Assembly: GCF_021556455.1 (NCBI RefSeq)
Contig: NZ_JAKGCV010000011.1
Coordinates: 1-38,621, forward strand
Length of the DNA: 38,621 nt
From: Streptomyces fuscigenes
GTDB taxonomy: Bacteria; Actinomycetota; Actinomycetes; Streptomycetales; Streptomycetaceae
Direction: 5' to 3'
The stretch's first letter is position 1, and the number at the start of each line of letters is the position of its first letter. Positions 7,525-15,103 of this stretch are shown here, in pieces. A program made the position numbers and the translations under genes. The notes under the pieces were generated by a model. It had not been told where the DNA came from, ran no database searches, and saw only the letters and a program-made list of their open reading frames with translations.

Positions 7525-8060
7525 CGGGCCGCGGGCCGCCCACCGGGCGGCCCGGCCCTCCTCGCCCGCGTCCCGGGCTCGACTCTGTCGTCGGCGCCCG
7601 CGCCCTCAAGGCCTCGCCGGCATACCGGCCCCGGCAGTGTTCCGTTCGGATGCCGGCCCCTGCCCCGGGCGGCGTGCCGTCCAGATCGCCTGCCCCGGCG
7701 CCGGCGGTGTCGCGCCGGGATGCCGGTCCCGGTGCCGCTCCGTCACGCGGCCCGGCCGGCCCGTCACCCGCCACTCTTTCCGTGCCGCTCGCCGAGCGGG
7801 TCCACCAGCGTGCCGCGCCGCCCGGCGGCGCGACGAGGAATTCCACGCGCCGTACCGGTTCGTCGGCACGGCACGGTACGGCATGGCACTGGGCGCGCTG
7901 GGCGTCGAGAGCGCGGAGACCGTCGTCGTGGGGCGGGCGGTCAAGCGGCCGGGAGCCGCCGGGCGGCCCCTCTCCCGCCCGGCGGCGGGACGTTCCTGAG
8001 GCCTTATTGACGGGGCGTCCGGTATGGGCCACATTGAGCGCCGGGGGCAGGGGGGAACGC
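7525..8060. other. 536-bp intergenic region before the aminotransferase
   Basis: A hairpin after the sigma gene is followed by GC-rich sequence with no convincing gene. Plus-strand frame 7637-7999 has a short protein-like stretch near its end (about 7840-7960), but it matches nothing I recognise and has no good start. TTGACG at 8007-8012 could be the -35 of a promoter for the aminotransferase-flippase pair; the -10 is weak (CACATT, 17-base spacing). Confidence 0.4.
7533..7553 (+). terminator. hairpin terminator after the sigma gene
   Basis: GGGCCGCCC (7533-7541) and GGGCGGCCC (7545-7553) form a perfect 9-bp stem with a 3-base loop, 9 bp after the sigma stop codon. There is no U-tract. Confidence 0.6.
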
Positions 8061-9401
8061 ATGGCGCGCGGAAATGTCCGTGGTGGGGTCCGTCCGGACG
8101 GCAGTGCGGCGCTCGAGGGGATGATGGGCCGGCGTCTGGGCAGGGAGTGCCTGTACATGCCGTCGTGCAGGCTCGGCCTGTACGTGGCGTTACGGCACTG
8201 GTGCCCGCCCGGTGGCCGGGTCCTGATGTCCCCGGTCAACGACGACGTGATCTTCTTCGTGGTGCTGGCGGCCGGACTGCGCCCCGTGCAGGCGCCGTTG
8301 AACGCGCGCGACGGATCGATCGACATGTCCGCAGTGCCGGAGGACACATGGCGGGGGCTGTCCGCCGTCCTGACCACCAACCTGTACGGAAATCCCGATC
8401 CCGGACCGGAACTTCGCCTGAGATGCGACGCCCTGGGCATCCCGCTGATCGAGGACGCGGCCCACGCCATCGGCAGCACGCACGCCGACGGCAGCCCGGT
8501 CGGCGCGGTGGGCGACGCCTCGGTGTTCAGCCTCTCGAAGCACGTGGGTGCCAAGACGGGCGGCTTCCTCGCCTTCGCGGACCCCGGCCTGCGCGAGGAA
8601 CTGGCCGCCCTGCGAGACACGTTGCTGAAGCCGGCCCGGTTCTCCTCGGAGGCGCTGTACGCGATCCGCCCGTACGCGGAAGCGGGGGTGCGGGGGATGC
8701 GGCTCGTCGGCGCGGCGCGCGCGGCCCTGCGCGTGCTCGGTGCGCAGGAGCGCGAGGAGATCCGCATGCCCCTGCGCGTGGCCGAACTGGAGCGCGCCGT
8801 ACGGGCGGACGGCCACCCGGCCCGGGCGCGGGCGGCTGCACGGGCGGGCCGCGGCAACGGCACGGGTCCGGTCGCGGCGCCCCGGGAGGCCGGTCCGGCG
8901 GCGATGCCCCAGGAGGCCGGAGCGCCGGGGCCGCCCGGCGCTCCGGGGCTCGATCCGCTGGAGTCGTGGGTGCGCGTCGACATGCACCCCTACCGGATCT
9001 CGCCCGGCCGCGTCCGGCTGCGCCGAACCACCGGCCTGCTGGCGGGGCTCGACGGGAAGCTGGCGCGGCACGCGGCCGGCACGGCGCGGCTCCAGGGCGC
9101 GGCCCCGGACGCCGTGCAGCCGCTGTTCCGCGTCCCGCTGCTGGTCCGTGACCGCGACGCGGCCATCGCGGCCCTGGCGCGCCACCGGATCACCGTCGGA
9201 TACCTCTACGACCCGCCGCTGGACGCCTACGCGGGGGAGGCGTTCACCGACCCGTCGCCGTCGCCGGCGGGAGCCGCGTGGTTCGCGCGGCACGCGCTGC
9301 CGGTGGACCCGTGCCGCGCGGACGAGGTCCTCGGCGTGCTCACCGCCCTGCGGATGGAGCCCGTCGGCCCGCCCCCGGGGGAGGACGGGGCCGGTGGCTG
9401 A
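8061..9401 (+). CDS. DegT/DnrJ/EryC1-type PLP aminotransferase
   Basis: A 446-residue fold-type I PLP enzyme, of the family that usually aminates nucleotide-linked keto-sugars. IEDAAHAIG supplies the Asp that contacts the PLP ring nitrogen, and FSLSKHVGAKTGGFLAF contains the likely Schiff-base Lys. This glycine-rich stretch is divergent from the usual motif of typical sugar aminotransferases, so activity is less certain. Residues of about 250-295 are a Gly/Pro/Ala-rich insertion. ATG 8061 follows a GGGGGG-rich site. The next gene, a flippase, starts 8 bp before this stop codon, so the two are translationally coupled and probably serve one glycan pathway. The substrate is unknown. Confidence 0.75.
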   Translation: MARGNVRGGVRPDGSAALEGMMGRRLGRECLYMPSCRLGLYVALRHWCPPGGRVLMSPVNDDVIFFVVLAAGLRPVQAPLNARDGSIDMSAVPEDTWRGLSAVLTTNLYGNPDPGPELRLRCDALGIPLIEDAAHAIGSTHADGSPVGAVGDASVFSLSKHVGAKTGGFLAFADPGLREELAALRDTLLKPARFSSEALYAIRPYAEAGVRGMRLVGAARAALRVLGAQEREEIRMPLRVAELERAVRADGHPARARAAARAGRGNGTGPVAAPREAGPAAMPQEAGAPGPPGAPGLDPLESWVRVDMHPYRISPGRVRLRRTTGLLAGLDGKLARHAAGTARLQGAAPDAVQPLFRVPLLVRDRDAAIAALARHRITVGYLYDPPLDAYAGEAFTDPSPSPAGAAWFARHALPVDPCRADEVLGVLTALRMEPVGPPPGEDGAGG

Positions 9402-11001
9402 CGCGGCCGGCCCGCCCGTGCCGGAGGCCGCCCGGCCGGCGGGGCCCCGAACGGCGGGGTCTCGAACAGCGGGGTCTCGAACGGCGGGGCCTCGAACGGC
9501 GGGGCCTCGAACGGCCGGGGAGAGGACGACGGCCGCCGACGCCGACGCCGGGGCCCGCGAGGTCCACGAGGCCGACCGGGCCGCCGGGGCCGAAGGAGCC
9601 ATCGGGACGGACAGGGCCGAGGGGGCCCAGGGGACCCACGGGACGGACGGGACCCATGGGACCCACGGGACGGACGGGCACGACCCGAACGAAGGGAACG
9701 ACGGGAACGACGGGAACGACGGGCCGGCCGCTCACGACGGCGGTGACGCGCCCGGTCGGGCCCCGGCGGATCCGGGGTCGATGTTCCGCAACGCCTACGC
9801 GCTGATGCTCTCCACCGGCGTCTCCGCCGCGCTCGGACTCGGATTCTGGGTGGTCGCCGCCCGCTATTACACCGAGGAGGCGGTGGGCCAGGGCTCCGCC
9901 GCGATCGCCGCGATGAAGCTCCTCGCGTCGATCACCGCGACCACGATGATCGGCGCCGTGGTCCGGTACGTCCCGCGGGCCGGGCGCGGCACCGCGCGGC
10001 TGGTGCGGCGGGTGTACGGAGCCAGCTCGCTGGTGGTGTGCGCGGCCTCGCTGGTGTTCCTCGCGACGCTCGGACTGTGGGGGGACTCGTACGCGCCGCT
10101 CGGGGGGCTCGTGCCCGGCCTGGTCTTCACCGCGTCGTGCGTCGCCTGGGCCGTGCTGACGCTCCAGGAAGGGGTGTTGACGGGCCTGCGCCGGTCGTTC
10201 TGGGTGCCGATCGGCAACGCCGTCTTCTCGGTCGGGAAGCTGGTCCTGCTGGCGGTGTTCGCGGCGGCGCTGCCGGTGCTCGGTGTGTTCGTGTCGTGGG
10301 CCGCGGCGATCGCCCTGTCGGTGGTGCCGCTCGGCTGGCTCGTCTTCCGCCGCCTGATCCCGCGCCAGGCCGCCGCAGAGGGCGGGCGGGCGCCCCTGCG
10401 GTACGCCGACATCGGGCGCTTCATGGCGGGCGACTCCGTGGGCTCGCTGTTCAGCCTGGCGATGATCAACCTGCTGCCGGTCATGGTGGCCGTGCGCTTC
10501 GACGCCGCCCACAACGCGTTCTTCTACGCCGCCTACACCGTCGGCGGCACGATGGAGTTCATGGCCATCAACATGGCCTCGTCCCTCACCGCGCACGCCT
10601 CGTACGAGCCCTCCGCGCTCGCGGCCGGCGTCCGGGGCGCCCTGCGCCGGATGACCGTGCTCCTGGTGCCCGCGGTCCTGGTGATCGTGGCGTTCACACC
10701 CCTCGTACTGACGCCGTTCGGCGGCGCGTACGCGTCCCACGGCACCACGGTCCTGCGCCTGCTCGCGCTCGCCACGCTGCCCCGGGTCGTCGTGGAGCTC
10801 TACATCGGCGTGCTGCGCGTGCAGGGCCGCACCGGCATGCTCGCCCTGGTGCAGGGGGCGATGTGCCTGCTGACCCTGGGCGGCGCGGCGCTCCTCATGG
10901 GGCCGACGGGCATCTCGGGGGCCGGCACGGCCGTCCTCGGCTCCATGACCCTGGTCGCCGCCTGCGCGGCACCGGGGCTCCGGCGGGCGCTGCGGACGTG
11001 A
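9394..11001 (+). CDS. Wzx-like polysaccharide flippase with repetitive N-terminal extension
   Basis: A polytopic membrane protein of the MATE/MVF (Wzx-like) type, expected to move lipid-linked saccharide across the membrane. The membrane part starts at MFRNAYALMLSTG (residue 130) and has about 12 to 14 hydrophobic segments. I chose GTG 9394 because it overlaps the aminotransferase stop codon by 8 bp and follows GGAGGA; an ATG at 9781 would give only the 406-residue membrane core. The intervening 129 residues are low-complexity: repeated RTAG(P/S), then GTHGTDG and GNDGND runs. They are probably a disordered cytosolic tail, or an untranslated repeat if 9781 is used. The gene converges on the methyltransferase gene. 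Confidence 0.78.
   Translation: MADAAGPPVPEAARPAGPRTAGSRTAGSRTAGPRTAGPRTAGERTTAADADAGAREVHEADRAAGAEGAIGTDRAEGAQGTHGTDGTHGTHGTDGHDPNEGNDGNDGNDGPAAHDGGDAPGRAPADPGSMFRNAYALMLSTGVSAALGLGFWVVAARYYTEEAVGQGSAAIAAMKLLASITATTMIGAVVRYVPRAGRGTARLVRRVYGASSLVVCAASLVFLATLGLWGDSYAPLGGLVPGLVFTASCVAWAVLTLQEGVLTGLRRSFWVPIGNAVFSVGKLVLLAVFAAALPVLGVFVSWAAAIALSVVPLGWLVFRRLIPRQAAAEGGRAPLRYADIGRFMAGDSVGSLFSLAMINLLPVMVAVRFDAAHNAFFYAAYTVGGTMEFMAINMASSLTAHASYEPSALAAGVRGALRRMTVLLVPAVLVIVAFTPLVLTPFGGAYASHGTTVLRLLALATLPRVVVELYIGVLRVQGRTGMLALVQGAMCLLTLGGAALLMGPTGISGAGTAVLGSMTLVAACAAPGLRRALRT
9448..9522. repeat. 15-bp tandem repeat, five units
   Basis: Five 15-bp units close to CGAACGGCGGGGTCT start at 9448, 9463, 9478, 9493 and 9508. 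The period is a multiple of three, so in the flippase frame it encodes repeated R-T-A-G-P/S. The last unit is diverged. Confidence 0.85.
9601..9723. repeat. short-period GGGAC/GGAACGAC repeat tract
   Basis: Imperfect 9-bp periods (GGGACGGAC, GGGACCCAT and similar), followed by three copies of a GGGAACGAC-type unit. In the flippase frame these read GTDGTHG and GNDGND. The multiple-of-three period keeps the frame open. Confidence 0.7.
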
Positions 11002-11020
11002 TCCGCCGGGAGCCCGACCG

Positions 11021-11039
11021 CCGGGCCTGGCCGGCCCGG
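11021..11039. terminator. possible bidirectional hairpin between convergent genes
   Basis: CCGGGCC (11021-11027) pairs with GGCCCGG (11033-11039), a 7-bp stem with a 5-base loop, between the flippase and methyltransferase stop codons. There is no U-tract on either side. Confidence 0.4.
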
Positions 11040-11055
11040 TGACCCGCGACCCCGC

Positions 11056-11784
11056 TCAGGCCGGGCGACGCGCGACGAAGACGAACTCCCGGCCGGGCCG
11101 GTCCGGCGCGTCCAGCACCTCGTCCACCACGAAGCCGGCCGCCGCGAGATCCGCTTCGACCTCCTCGCGTTCCCGGAAGCGCAGGGTCGACTCGGAGGTC
11201 AGCACCCGCCCGTCCGCGGCGAACTCGTACGAACTGCGGAACGTCACCAACGGGCCTGTCACATCCAGCAGTTCGACCCAGTGCGCGACCGCTCCCGTGC
11301 CGGGCACGTCCGTGCGTGCATACGACGCGGTGCGGTTCCACGCCTCCCACGCCCGCACTGCCGGATCGCGGGTCTCGAACACCAGGCGGCCGCCGGGCCG
11401 CAGCGCCGCCCGGGCGCCCGTGAGCGTGACCTGCCAGTCGTTCGGGCCGGTGACGGCCTGAGCCACGTTGGCGGTCATGGTGGCCAGGTCGACCGTCAGG
11501 GGCGGCAGTTCGCCCGCGTGCCCGTGGATCCAGCGGACCCGCTCGGCCCCCGGCTTGGCCCGTGCGACGTCCAGTGAGGCACCGGCCGGGTCCACCCCGA
11601 CGACGTCGAGCCCGCGAGCGGCCAGCAGCAGTGCGAACACGCCCGTGCCGCAGCCGATGTCCAGCACCCGCCGCGCCCCGAACCGCTCCGCGAGTGCAAC
11701 GTATGCGTCGAGGTCGCCGCGGTCCGGATCGAGCGGATCGTAGAGCGGCGCGAGCCGGGGGTCGGCGAATTGAGCGTCGGGCAT
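11056..11784 (-). CDS. class I SAM-dependent methyltransferase
   Basis: A 242-residue methyltransferase with the Rossmann motif I VLDIGCGTG at residues 40-48, the acidic residue of motif II in VVGVDPAG, and ALRPGGRLVFETRDP as the later post-motif segment. This resembles small-molecule methyltransferases of the Methyltransf_25/11 type. The substrate cannot be inferred. ATG 11784 is preferred over TTG 11793; neither has a strong ribosome binding site. It is convergent with the flippase and does not obviously belong to the neighbouring regulatory module. Confidence 0.85.
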   Translation of the reverse strand: MPDAQFADPRLAPLYDPLDPDRGDLDAYVALAERFGARRVLDIGCGTGVFALLLAARGLDVVGVDPAGASLDVARAKPGAERVRWIHGHAGELPPLTVDLATMTANVAQAVTGPNDWQVTLTGARAALRPGGRLVFETRDPAVRAWEAWNRTASYARTDVPGTGAVAHWVELLDVTGPLVTFRSSYEFAADGRVLTSESTLRFREREEVEADLAAAGFVVDEVLDAPDRPGREFVFVARRPA

Positions 11785-11860
11785 GCGCCGCAACGTACAC
11801 GGCGCCGCAGAGGAACGGGACCGGATTTCCCGCGCGTGATACCTCTTCCGGCCAGGCGCT

Positions 11861-12070
11861 TCAGGCGCGGGTGAGGGACTGGTCCTTGATGCCGGTGACG
11901 AAGGCGGTGAAGGCGCGGGTGTTAGGGGTGAGGGTGGGGCCGTCGGGGTTCTTGGAGTCGCGGACGGGCACGATGCCGTGTGCCGCGGCGAGGTTGGCGG
12001 CGACCTCGACGCATGCGCCGCCGTTGTCGCTGTGGGAGGACGTGAACCACTGCGGGGACTGGGTCGTCAC
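11861..12070 (-). CDS. DUF397 protein of a WhiJ-type regulatory pair
   Basis: A 69-residue DUF397 protein: FTSSHSDNGGACVEVA near the N-terminus and VPVRDSKNPDGPTL in the middle are the family landmarks. Actinomycetes carry many such genes directly after an XRE regulator, as here. The GTG start (12070) overlaps the XRE stop codon by 4 bp and AAGGG lies just upstream, so the two are translationally coupled. Members of this family have been linked to developmental control (BldB and the WhiJ system), with the small protein thought to modulate its cognate regulator. The function of this pair is unknown. Confidence 0.92.
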   Translation of the reverse strand: MTTQSPQWFTSSHSDNGGACVEVAANLAAAHGIVPVRDSKNPDGPTLTPNTRAFTAFVTGIKDQSLTRA

Positions 12071-12894
12071 AAGGTGCCCTTTCTCGCCTGCTCGATCAGG
12101 TCCACGGACGCCGACTGGGACGGCGCCTCGGCCTGCAGTTGATGGTAGGCCGTCAACAGCGGCAGCACGAAGGGGATGTCGCGCTCCAGATGGCCCTGCT
12201 GGCTGGATTCCGCATACGACATGAGCGAGCGATCCGGCAGCGTCAGTATGTAGAGCGGCAAATTGAGCGGCCGTCGAGTCCCCATGGCGAAAGGGGCGAC
12301 CTGCAGCACCGTGTTCGGCATCGCGGCGAACGCGATCAACCGCTCGTACTGCGCGTCCATGACCGCGGCTGTGCCGATGGGCCGGCGCAGGCAGCTCTCG
12401 TCCAGCACCACGAACACCATGGGGGCGGGCGACCGGACCAGCGTGGCCTGCCGTTCAGCGACGAGGGCGACGCGCTCCTCGGCCTGCTCCCGGGTGACGG
12501 CACCTCTCCTCACCGCGCTCTCGGCGAGCACCGTCGCGTACTCCGGTGTCTGCAACAGCCCCGGCATGACGCCGACTTCATAGAGCCTGATCTCCGACGC
12601 GCGGGCCTCGTGCTCGACGTACTCCGGGAACCCCTCCAGCAGGGACCCGTGCCGCATGTCCCGCCAGTCACGTTCGAACGTGTCGCTCGTCCCGAGGGCC
12701 TCGTCGGCGCGGCGCGCGAGGCGCAAGGTTGGAAATTTGCGGCCGGTTTCCACCGACGAGACATGGGTGCTGGAGTACCCGATGCGAGTCCCGAGTTCCT
12801 CCTGCGTCCACCCGCGCTCGCTCCGCACCCTGCGCAGGCGTGCTCCGAATGCCGCCTGGGGCGAACTGTCGGGATCCAACTCCCGGATGTTCAA
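12067..12894 (-). CDS. XRE-family regulator with C-terminal DUF5753 (WhiJ-like)
   Basis: A 275-residue regulator from the TTG at 12894. The N-terminal helix-turn-helix (about residues 15-70) contains FGARLRRVRSERGWTQEELGTRIGYSSTHVSSVETG. The rest matches the DUF5753 region typical of Streptomyces WhiJ-like proteins, including EVGVMPGLLQTPEYA, VVLDESCLRRPIG and the LPLYILTLPD segment. I chose TTG because GGTGG precedes it and homologues start just before the helix-turn-helix; ATG 13002 would add 36 basic residues and overlap the divergent gene. It is coupled to the DUF397 gene. An imperfect 16-bp inverted repeat at 12971-12986, near the divergent start, is a candidate operator. Confidence 0.88.
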   Translation of the reverse strand: MNIRELDPDSSPQAAFGARLRRVRSERGWTQEELGTRIGYSSTHVSSVETGRKFPTLRLARRADEALGTSDTFERDWRDMRHGSLLEGFPEYVEHEARASEIRLYEVGVMPGLLQTPEYATVLAESAVRRGAVTREQAEERVALVAERQATLVRSPAPMVFVVLDESCLRRPIGTAAVMDAQYERLIAFAAMPNTVLQVAPFAMGTRRPLNLPLYILTLPDRSLMSYAESSQQGHLERDIPFVLPLLTAYHQLQAEAPSQSASVDLIEQARKGTL

Positions 12895-12970
12895 GGTGCC
12901 ACCACCGATCTTTCGTCCTTTCCCGACACGTTGATGGGGGATCGACTCTAGGCCACGCTGACTCCCCTTG

Positions 12971-12986
12971 GTAGTGGTATCGCTAC
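12971..12986. promoter_or_regulatory. candidate operator between the XRE gene and the divergent small gene
   Basis: GTAGTGGTATCGCTAC is an imperfect palindrome with GTAG/CTAC ends; 12 of 16 positions match the reverse complement. It lies 14 bp before the divergent small-gene ATG. Assignment to the XRE protein is inference. Confidence 0.35.
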
Positions 12987-13000
12987 GGAGAGGAGTTGAC

Positions 13001-13246
13001 ATGCTCGACGGGCAGAGTCATGAGGAGAGCGAGTTCCCGCCCCGCTCCCGGCGTCCGGTGCGCCGGCGCGGGGCGCCGGGTCCCGCGCCCGCCGCCGCAT
13101 GCCACGGCTGCCGGACCTGCGAAGAGTTCCGCCGCGCCGAAGCCGTCGCCCGTGCGCGGGGCGACCACAGCAAGGCGACGGACTGCCGGGTGCTGCTGCG
13201 GCGGCACCGGGGTTCGGGGGACTGTCCGGCGGGGGAGGCCGGATGA
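13001..13246 (+). CDS. small Cys-containing protein beside the WhiJ-like pair
   Basis: An 81-residue protein with a basic N-terminal half and a C-x2-C-x2-C cluster (CHGCRTC), followed by EEFRRAEAVARARGDHSKATDCRVLLRRH. The Cys and His residues could bind a metal but no family is recognised. ATG 13001 has AGGAG at 7 bases. Small proteins are common beside XRE/DUF397 pairs, so it may be part of that module. Its stop codon overlaps the next start codon by 4 bp. Confidence 0.65.
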   Translation: MLDGQSHEESEFPPRSRRPVRRRGAPGPAPAAACHGCRTCEEFRRAEAVARARGDHSKATDCRVLLRRHRGSGDCPAGEAG

Positions 13247-13575
13247 CGGGCGGGAGGGACGGAGATGGGGGCGGACGCGAAGTGCCGCGCACGTTCCCGG
13301 AGTTCAACCCGCTGCGCTTCCCGCCGTGCGCCTGTGTGCGCTGCCGGCCGCCGACGGCTGCGGAGGACTCGCCGCTGCTGCTTCGTCTCCGTGCGCGTGT
13401 CGCCGAGGAGAACGCGTTGCGCGACTCGCTCAGGAGGACCGCAGCTGACCCGGGCGCGGACCGCCGGGCCGGGGACCGACCGGTGGGGGGTCGCACGACA
13501 GGGGGCGCTCCGGCTGAGGATGGACCGGCCGGGGAGCGTCCCGCAGGGCCGGCCGCTCAGGCCGGCGGCGCGTGA
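13243..13575 (+). CDS. hypothetical protein coupled to the small Cys protein
   Basis: 110 residues from ATG 13243, which overlaps the previous stop codon and follows GGGGGAGG. Residues of about 14-75 look protein-like: FPEFNPLRFPPCACVRC has a C-x-C-x2-C group, then LLLRLRARVAEENALRDSLRR is probably a short helix. The last 35 residues are Gly/Pro/Ala-rich and could be a frame kept open by GC content. No family is recognised. Confidence 0.55.
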   Translation: MTGGRDGDGGGREVPRTFPEFNPLRFPPCACVRCRPPTAAEDSPLLLRLRARVAEENALRDSLRRTAADPGADRRAGDRPVGGRTTGGAPAEDGPAGERPAGPAAQAGGA

Positions 13576-13605
13576 ACCGCCCCGGTGCGGGCGTGCCGTG
13601 AGCGG

Positions 13606-13959
13606 TCAGCCGGCGTCCGCGGCCGTGCGCGCGTCGTAGGCGCGCTGGTGGCCGCGGATCTCCGTGTGCCGGTCGGCGGACCAGGCGGCCAGGTCCAGCA
13701 CCGTGGACAGCAGGGATGTCCCGAGGCCGGTCAGGGAGTACTCGACGCGGGGCGGGACCTCGGCGTAGGCGGTGCGTGCCACGAGTCCGCTGCGGGTGAG
13801 CTGCTTCAGGGTGAGCGTCAGCATGCGCTGGGAGATGCCCGGGATGGCGTCCGCGAGTTCGGAGTAGCGCACCGGCCCGTCGGAGAGGGTGCCGATGATC
13901 AGCACGCTCCACTTGTCGCCGACGAGATCGAGGATCTCGCGGATGAAGTCGGCGTCCAG
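13606..13959 (-). CDS. HxlR-family winged-helix regulator with unclear start
   Basis: The family match is clear: FIREILDLVGDKWSVLIIGTLSDGPVRYSELADAIPGISQRMLTLTLKQL, then a wing with PPRVEYSLTGLGTSLL. The difficulty is the start. The only standard start (GTG 13905) falls inside the conserved GDKWSVL, while the conserved frame stays open upstream to a TGA near 14001-14003 without any ATG, GTG or TTG. The CTG at 13957-13959 is the most plausible start and is used here (117 residues). A frameshift in the G-rich run at about 13965-13990, separating the gene from its true start, is the alternative. It diverges from the azoreductase gene, a common target of HxlR regulators such as YodB. No cysteine is present, so YodB-like thiol sensing is unlikely. 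Confidence 0.75.
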   Translation of the reverse strand: MDADFIREILDLVGDKWSVLIIGTLSDGPVRYSELADAIPGISQRMLTLTLKQLTRSGLVARTAYAEVPPRVEYSLTGLGTSLLSTVLDLAAWSADRHTEIRGHQRAYDARTAADAG

Positions 13960-14023
13960 GTCTCCCCAGCCCCGCCCCCGCCCCCGCTCCCGCCCGAACG
14001 ACCTTCAACGAAGGAGTACTTCC

Positions 14024-14713
14024 ATGTCCTATCTGCTGCGCATCGACGCCTCGGCCTCCGCCGAGTCCTCCTACTCCCGCCAGGTCGCCGATACGTTCAC
14101 CGCCGCGTGGAAGGGCGACGTCGTCACCCGCGACCTCGCCCGCGCCCCGCTCGGCCACCTGGACGGCGCCGGCATCACCACCCGCACCACAGAGCCCGCA
14201 CGACGCACCCCGGAGCAGCGCGCCGCGGCCCGCTTGCAGGACGAGTTGGCGGAGGAGTTCCTCGGCGCCGGCGCATACCTCTTCGCCGTGCCGCTCTACA
14301 ACTACTCGATCCCCTCTGCCTTCAAGGCGTGGCTGGACCACGTCATGATCGTCGGCAGGACGATCGGCCTGGGCGCCGCCGTGCCGAGCGCGGGCCGCCC
14401 CGCCGTCGTCGTGTCCGCCCGGGGCGGCGGATACGGTCCGGGCTCGCCCCAGCACGGCAAGGACTTCCTCGTCCCGGCCCTGACCACCATCCTCGGTGAC
14501 CCCAACCTGATGGCCCTCGACGTCCGCGTGATCACGCCCGAACTGACCTACGCGCCCACCATGGAGCCCCTGCGGCACCTGCTGCCGCAGCACCTGACCT
14601 CGCTGGAGGACGCCCACGACCAGGCGCGCCGCCAGGCCGAGGAGATCGCGCGGGACGTCGCCGGGACTCAGTCCACGCAGAGGCAGAACGGGTGCCCGGC
14701 CGGGTCGCGGTAG
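14024..14713 (+). CDS. FMN-dependent NADH-azoreductase / quinone reductase (AzoR family)
   Basis: A 229-residue flavodoxin-fold oxidoreductase that should reduce quinones and azo compounds with NADH and FMN in the cytosol. Evidence includes LLRIDASASAESSYSRQVADTF at the N-terminus (the phosphate-binding loop), VPLYNYSIPSAFKAWLDHVMIVGRTI in the middle, and VSARGGGYGPGSP. ATG 14024 follows AAGGAG. The last 15 residues are read from DNA that is antisense to the end of the VOC gene: the two convergent genes overlap by 46 bp. The divergent HxlR gene probably regulates it. Confidence 0.92.
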   Translation: MSYLLRIDASASAESSYSRQVADTFTAAWKGDVVTRDLARAPLGHLDGAGITTRTTEPARRTPEQRAAARLQDELAEEFLGAGAYLFAVPLYNYSIPSAFKAWLDHVMIVGRTIGLGAAVPSAGRPAVVVSARGGGYGPGSPQHGKDFLVPALTTILGDPNLMALDVRVITPELTYAPTMEPLRHLLPQHLTSLEDAHDQARRQAEEIARDVAGTQSTQRQNGCPAGSR

Positions 14714-15030
14714 ACGCGGAAGGAACGCCCCGCGTCCCCCGCGTCCAGCAGGGTGGCGCCGAGGCGCAGCACCTCCCGCTCGGCGGAATCGAGGTCGGGG
14801 ACGGTGAAGTCCAGATGGAACTGCTGGGACTTCTCGGCGGACGGCCACGCGGGCGGGACCAGCCCGGGGGCCGCCTGGAAGGACAGCGGGGTGCCCGCCG
14901 CGCCCTCCAGGTCGACCCAGCCGTCCCCGTCGTCCTTCACCTCTCCGCCGACGATCCCCGCGTAGAAGCCGGCGAGGGCGACGGGGTCGGGGGCGTCGAG
15001 GACGACGGCGCGTGCGCTGGCGATGGGCAT
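14668..15030 (-). CDS. VOC/glyoxalase-like superfamily protein
   Basis: A 120-residue protein with two beta-alpha-beta-beta-beta modules. ARAVVLDAPDPVALAGFYAGIVGGEV starts the first; QFHLDFTVPDLDSAEREVLRLGATLLD and YRDPAGHPFCLCVD form the second, the latter being the usual C-terminal strand. ATG 15030 follows GGAGGT at 8 bases; a longer reading to 15093 lacks such a site. Substrate and metal dependence are unknown. It diverges from the CGNR regulator, with an 18-bp palindrome between them, so the regulator may control it. Confidence 0.9.
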   Translation of the reverse strand: MPIASARAVVLDAPDPVALAGFYAGIVGGEVKDDGDGWVDLEGAAGTPLSFQAAPGLVPPAWPSAEKSQQFHLDFTVPDLDSAEREVLRLGATLLDAGDAGRSFRVYRDPAGHPFCLCVD

Positions 15031-15103
15031 GGCGGATACCTCCGGTCGGCTGCGGGGGCGGTCGGCTTCCTCGCGGAAGCGGGTCGCCGCCACCCCTCAC
15101 TCG

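Noticed and set aside
7637-7999. Possible small gene before the aminotransferase
   Set aside because: Only a short stretch looks protein-like, the start has no ribosome site, most residues are Arg/Ala/Gly, and no family is recognised.
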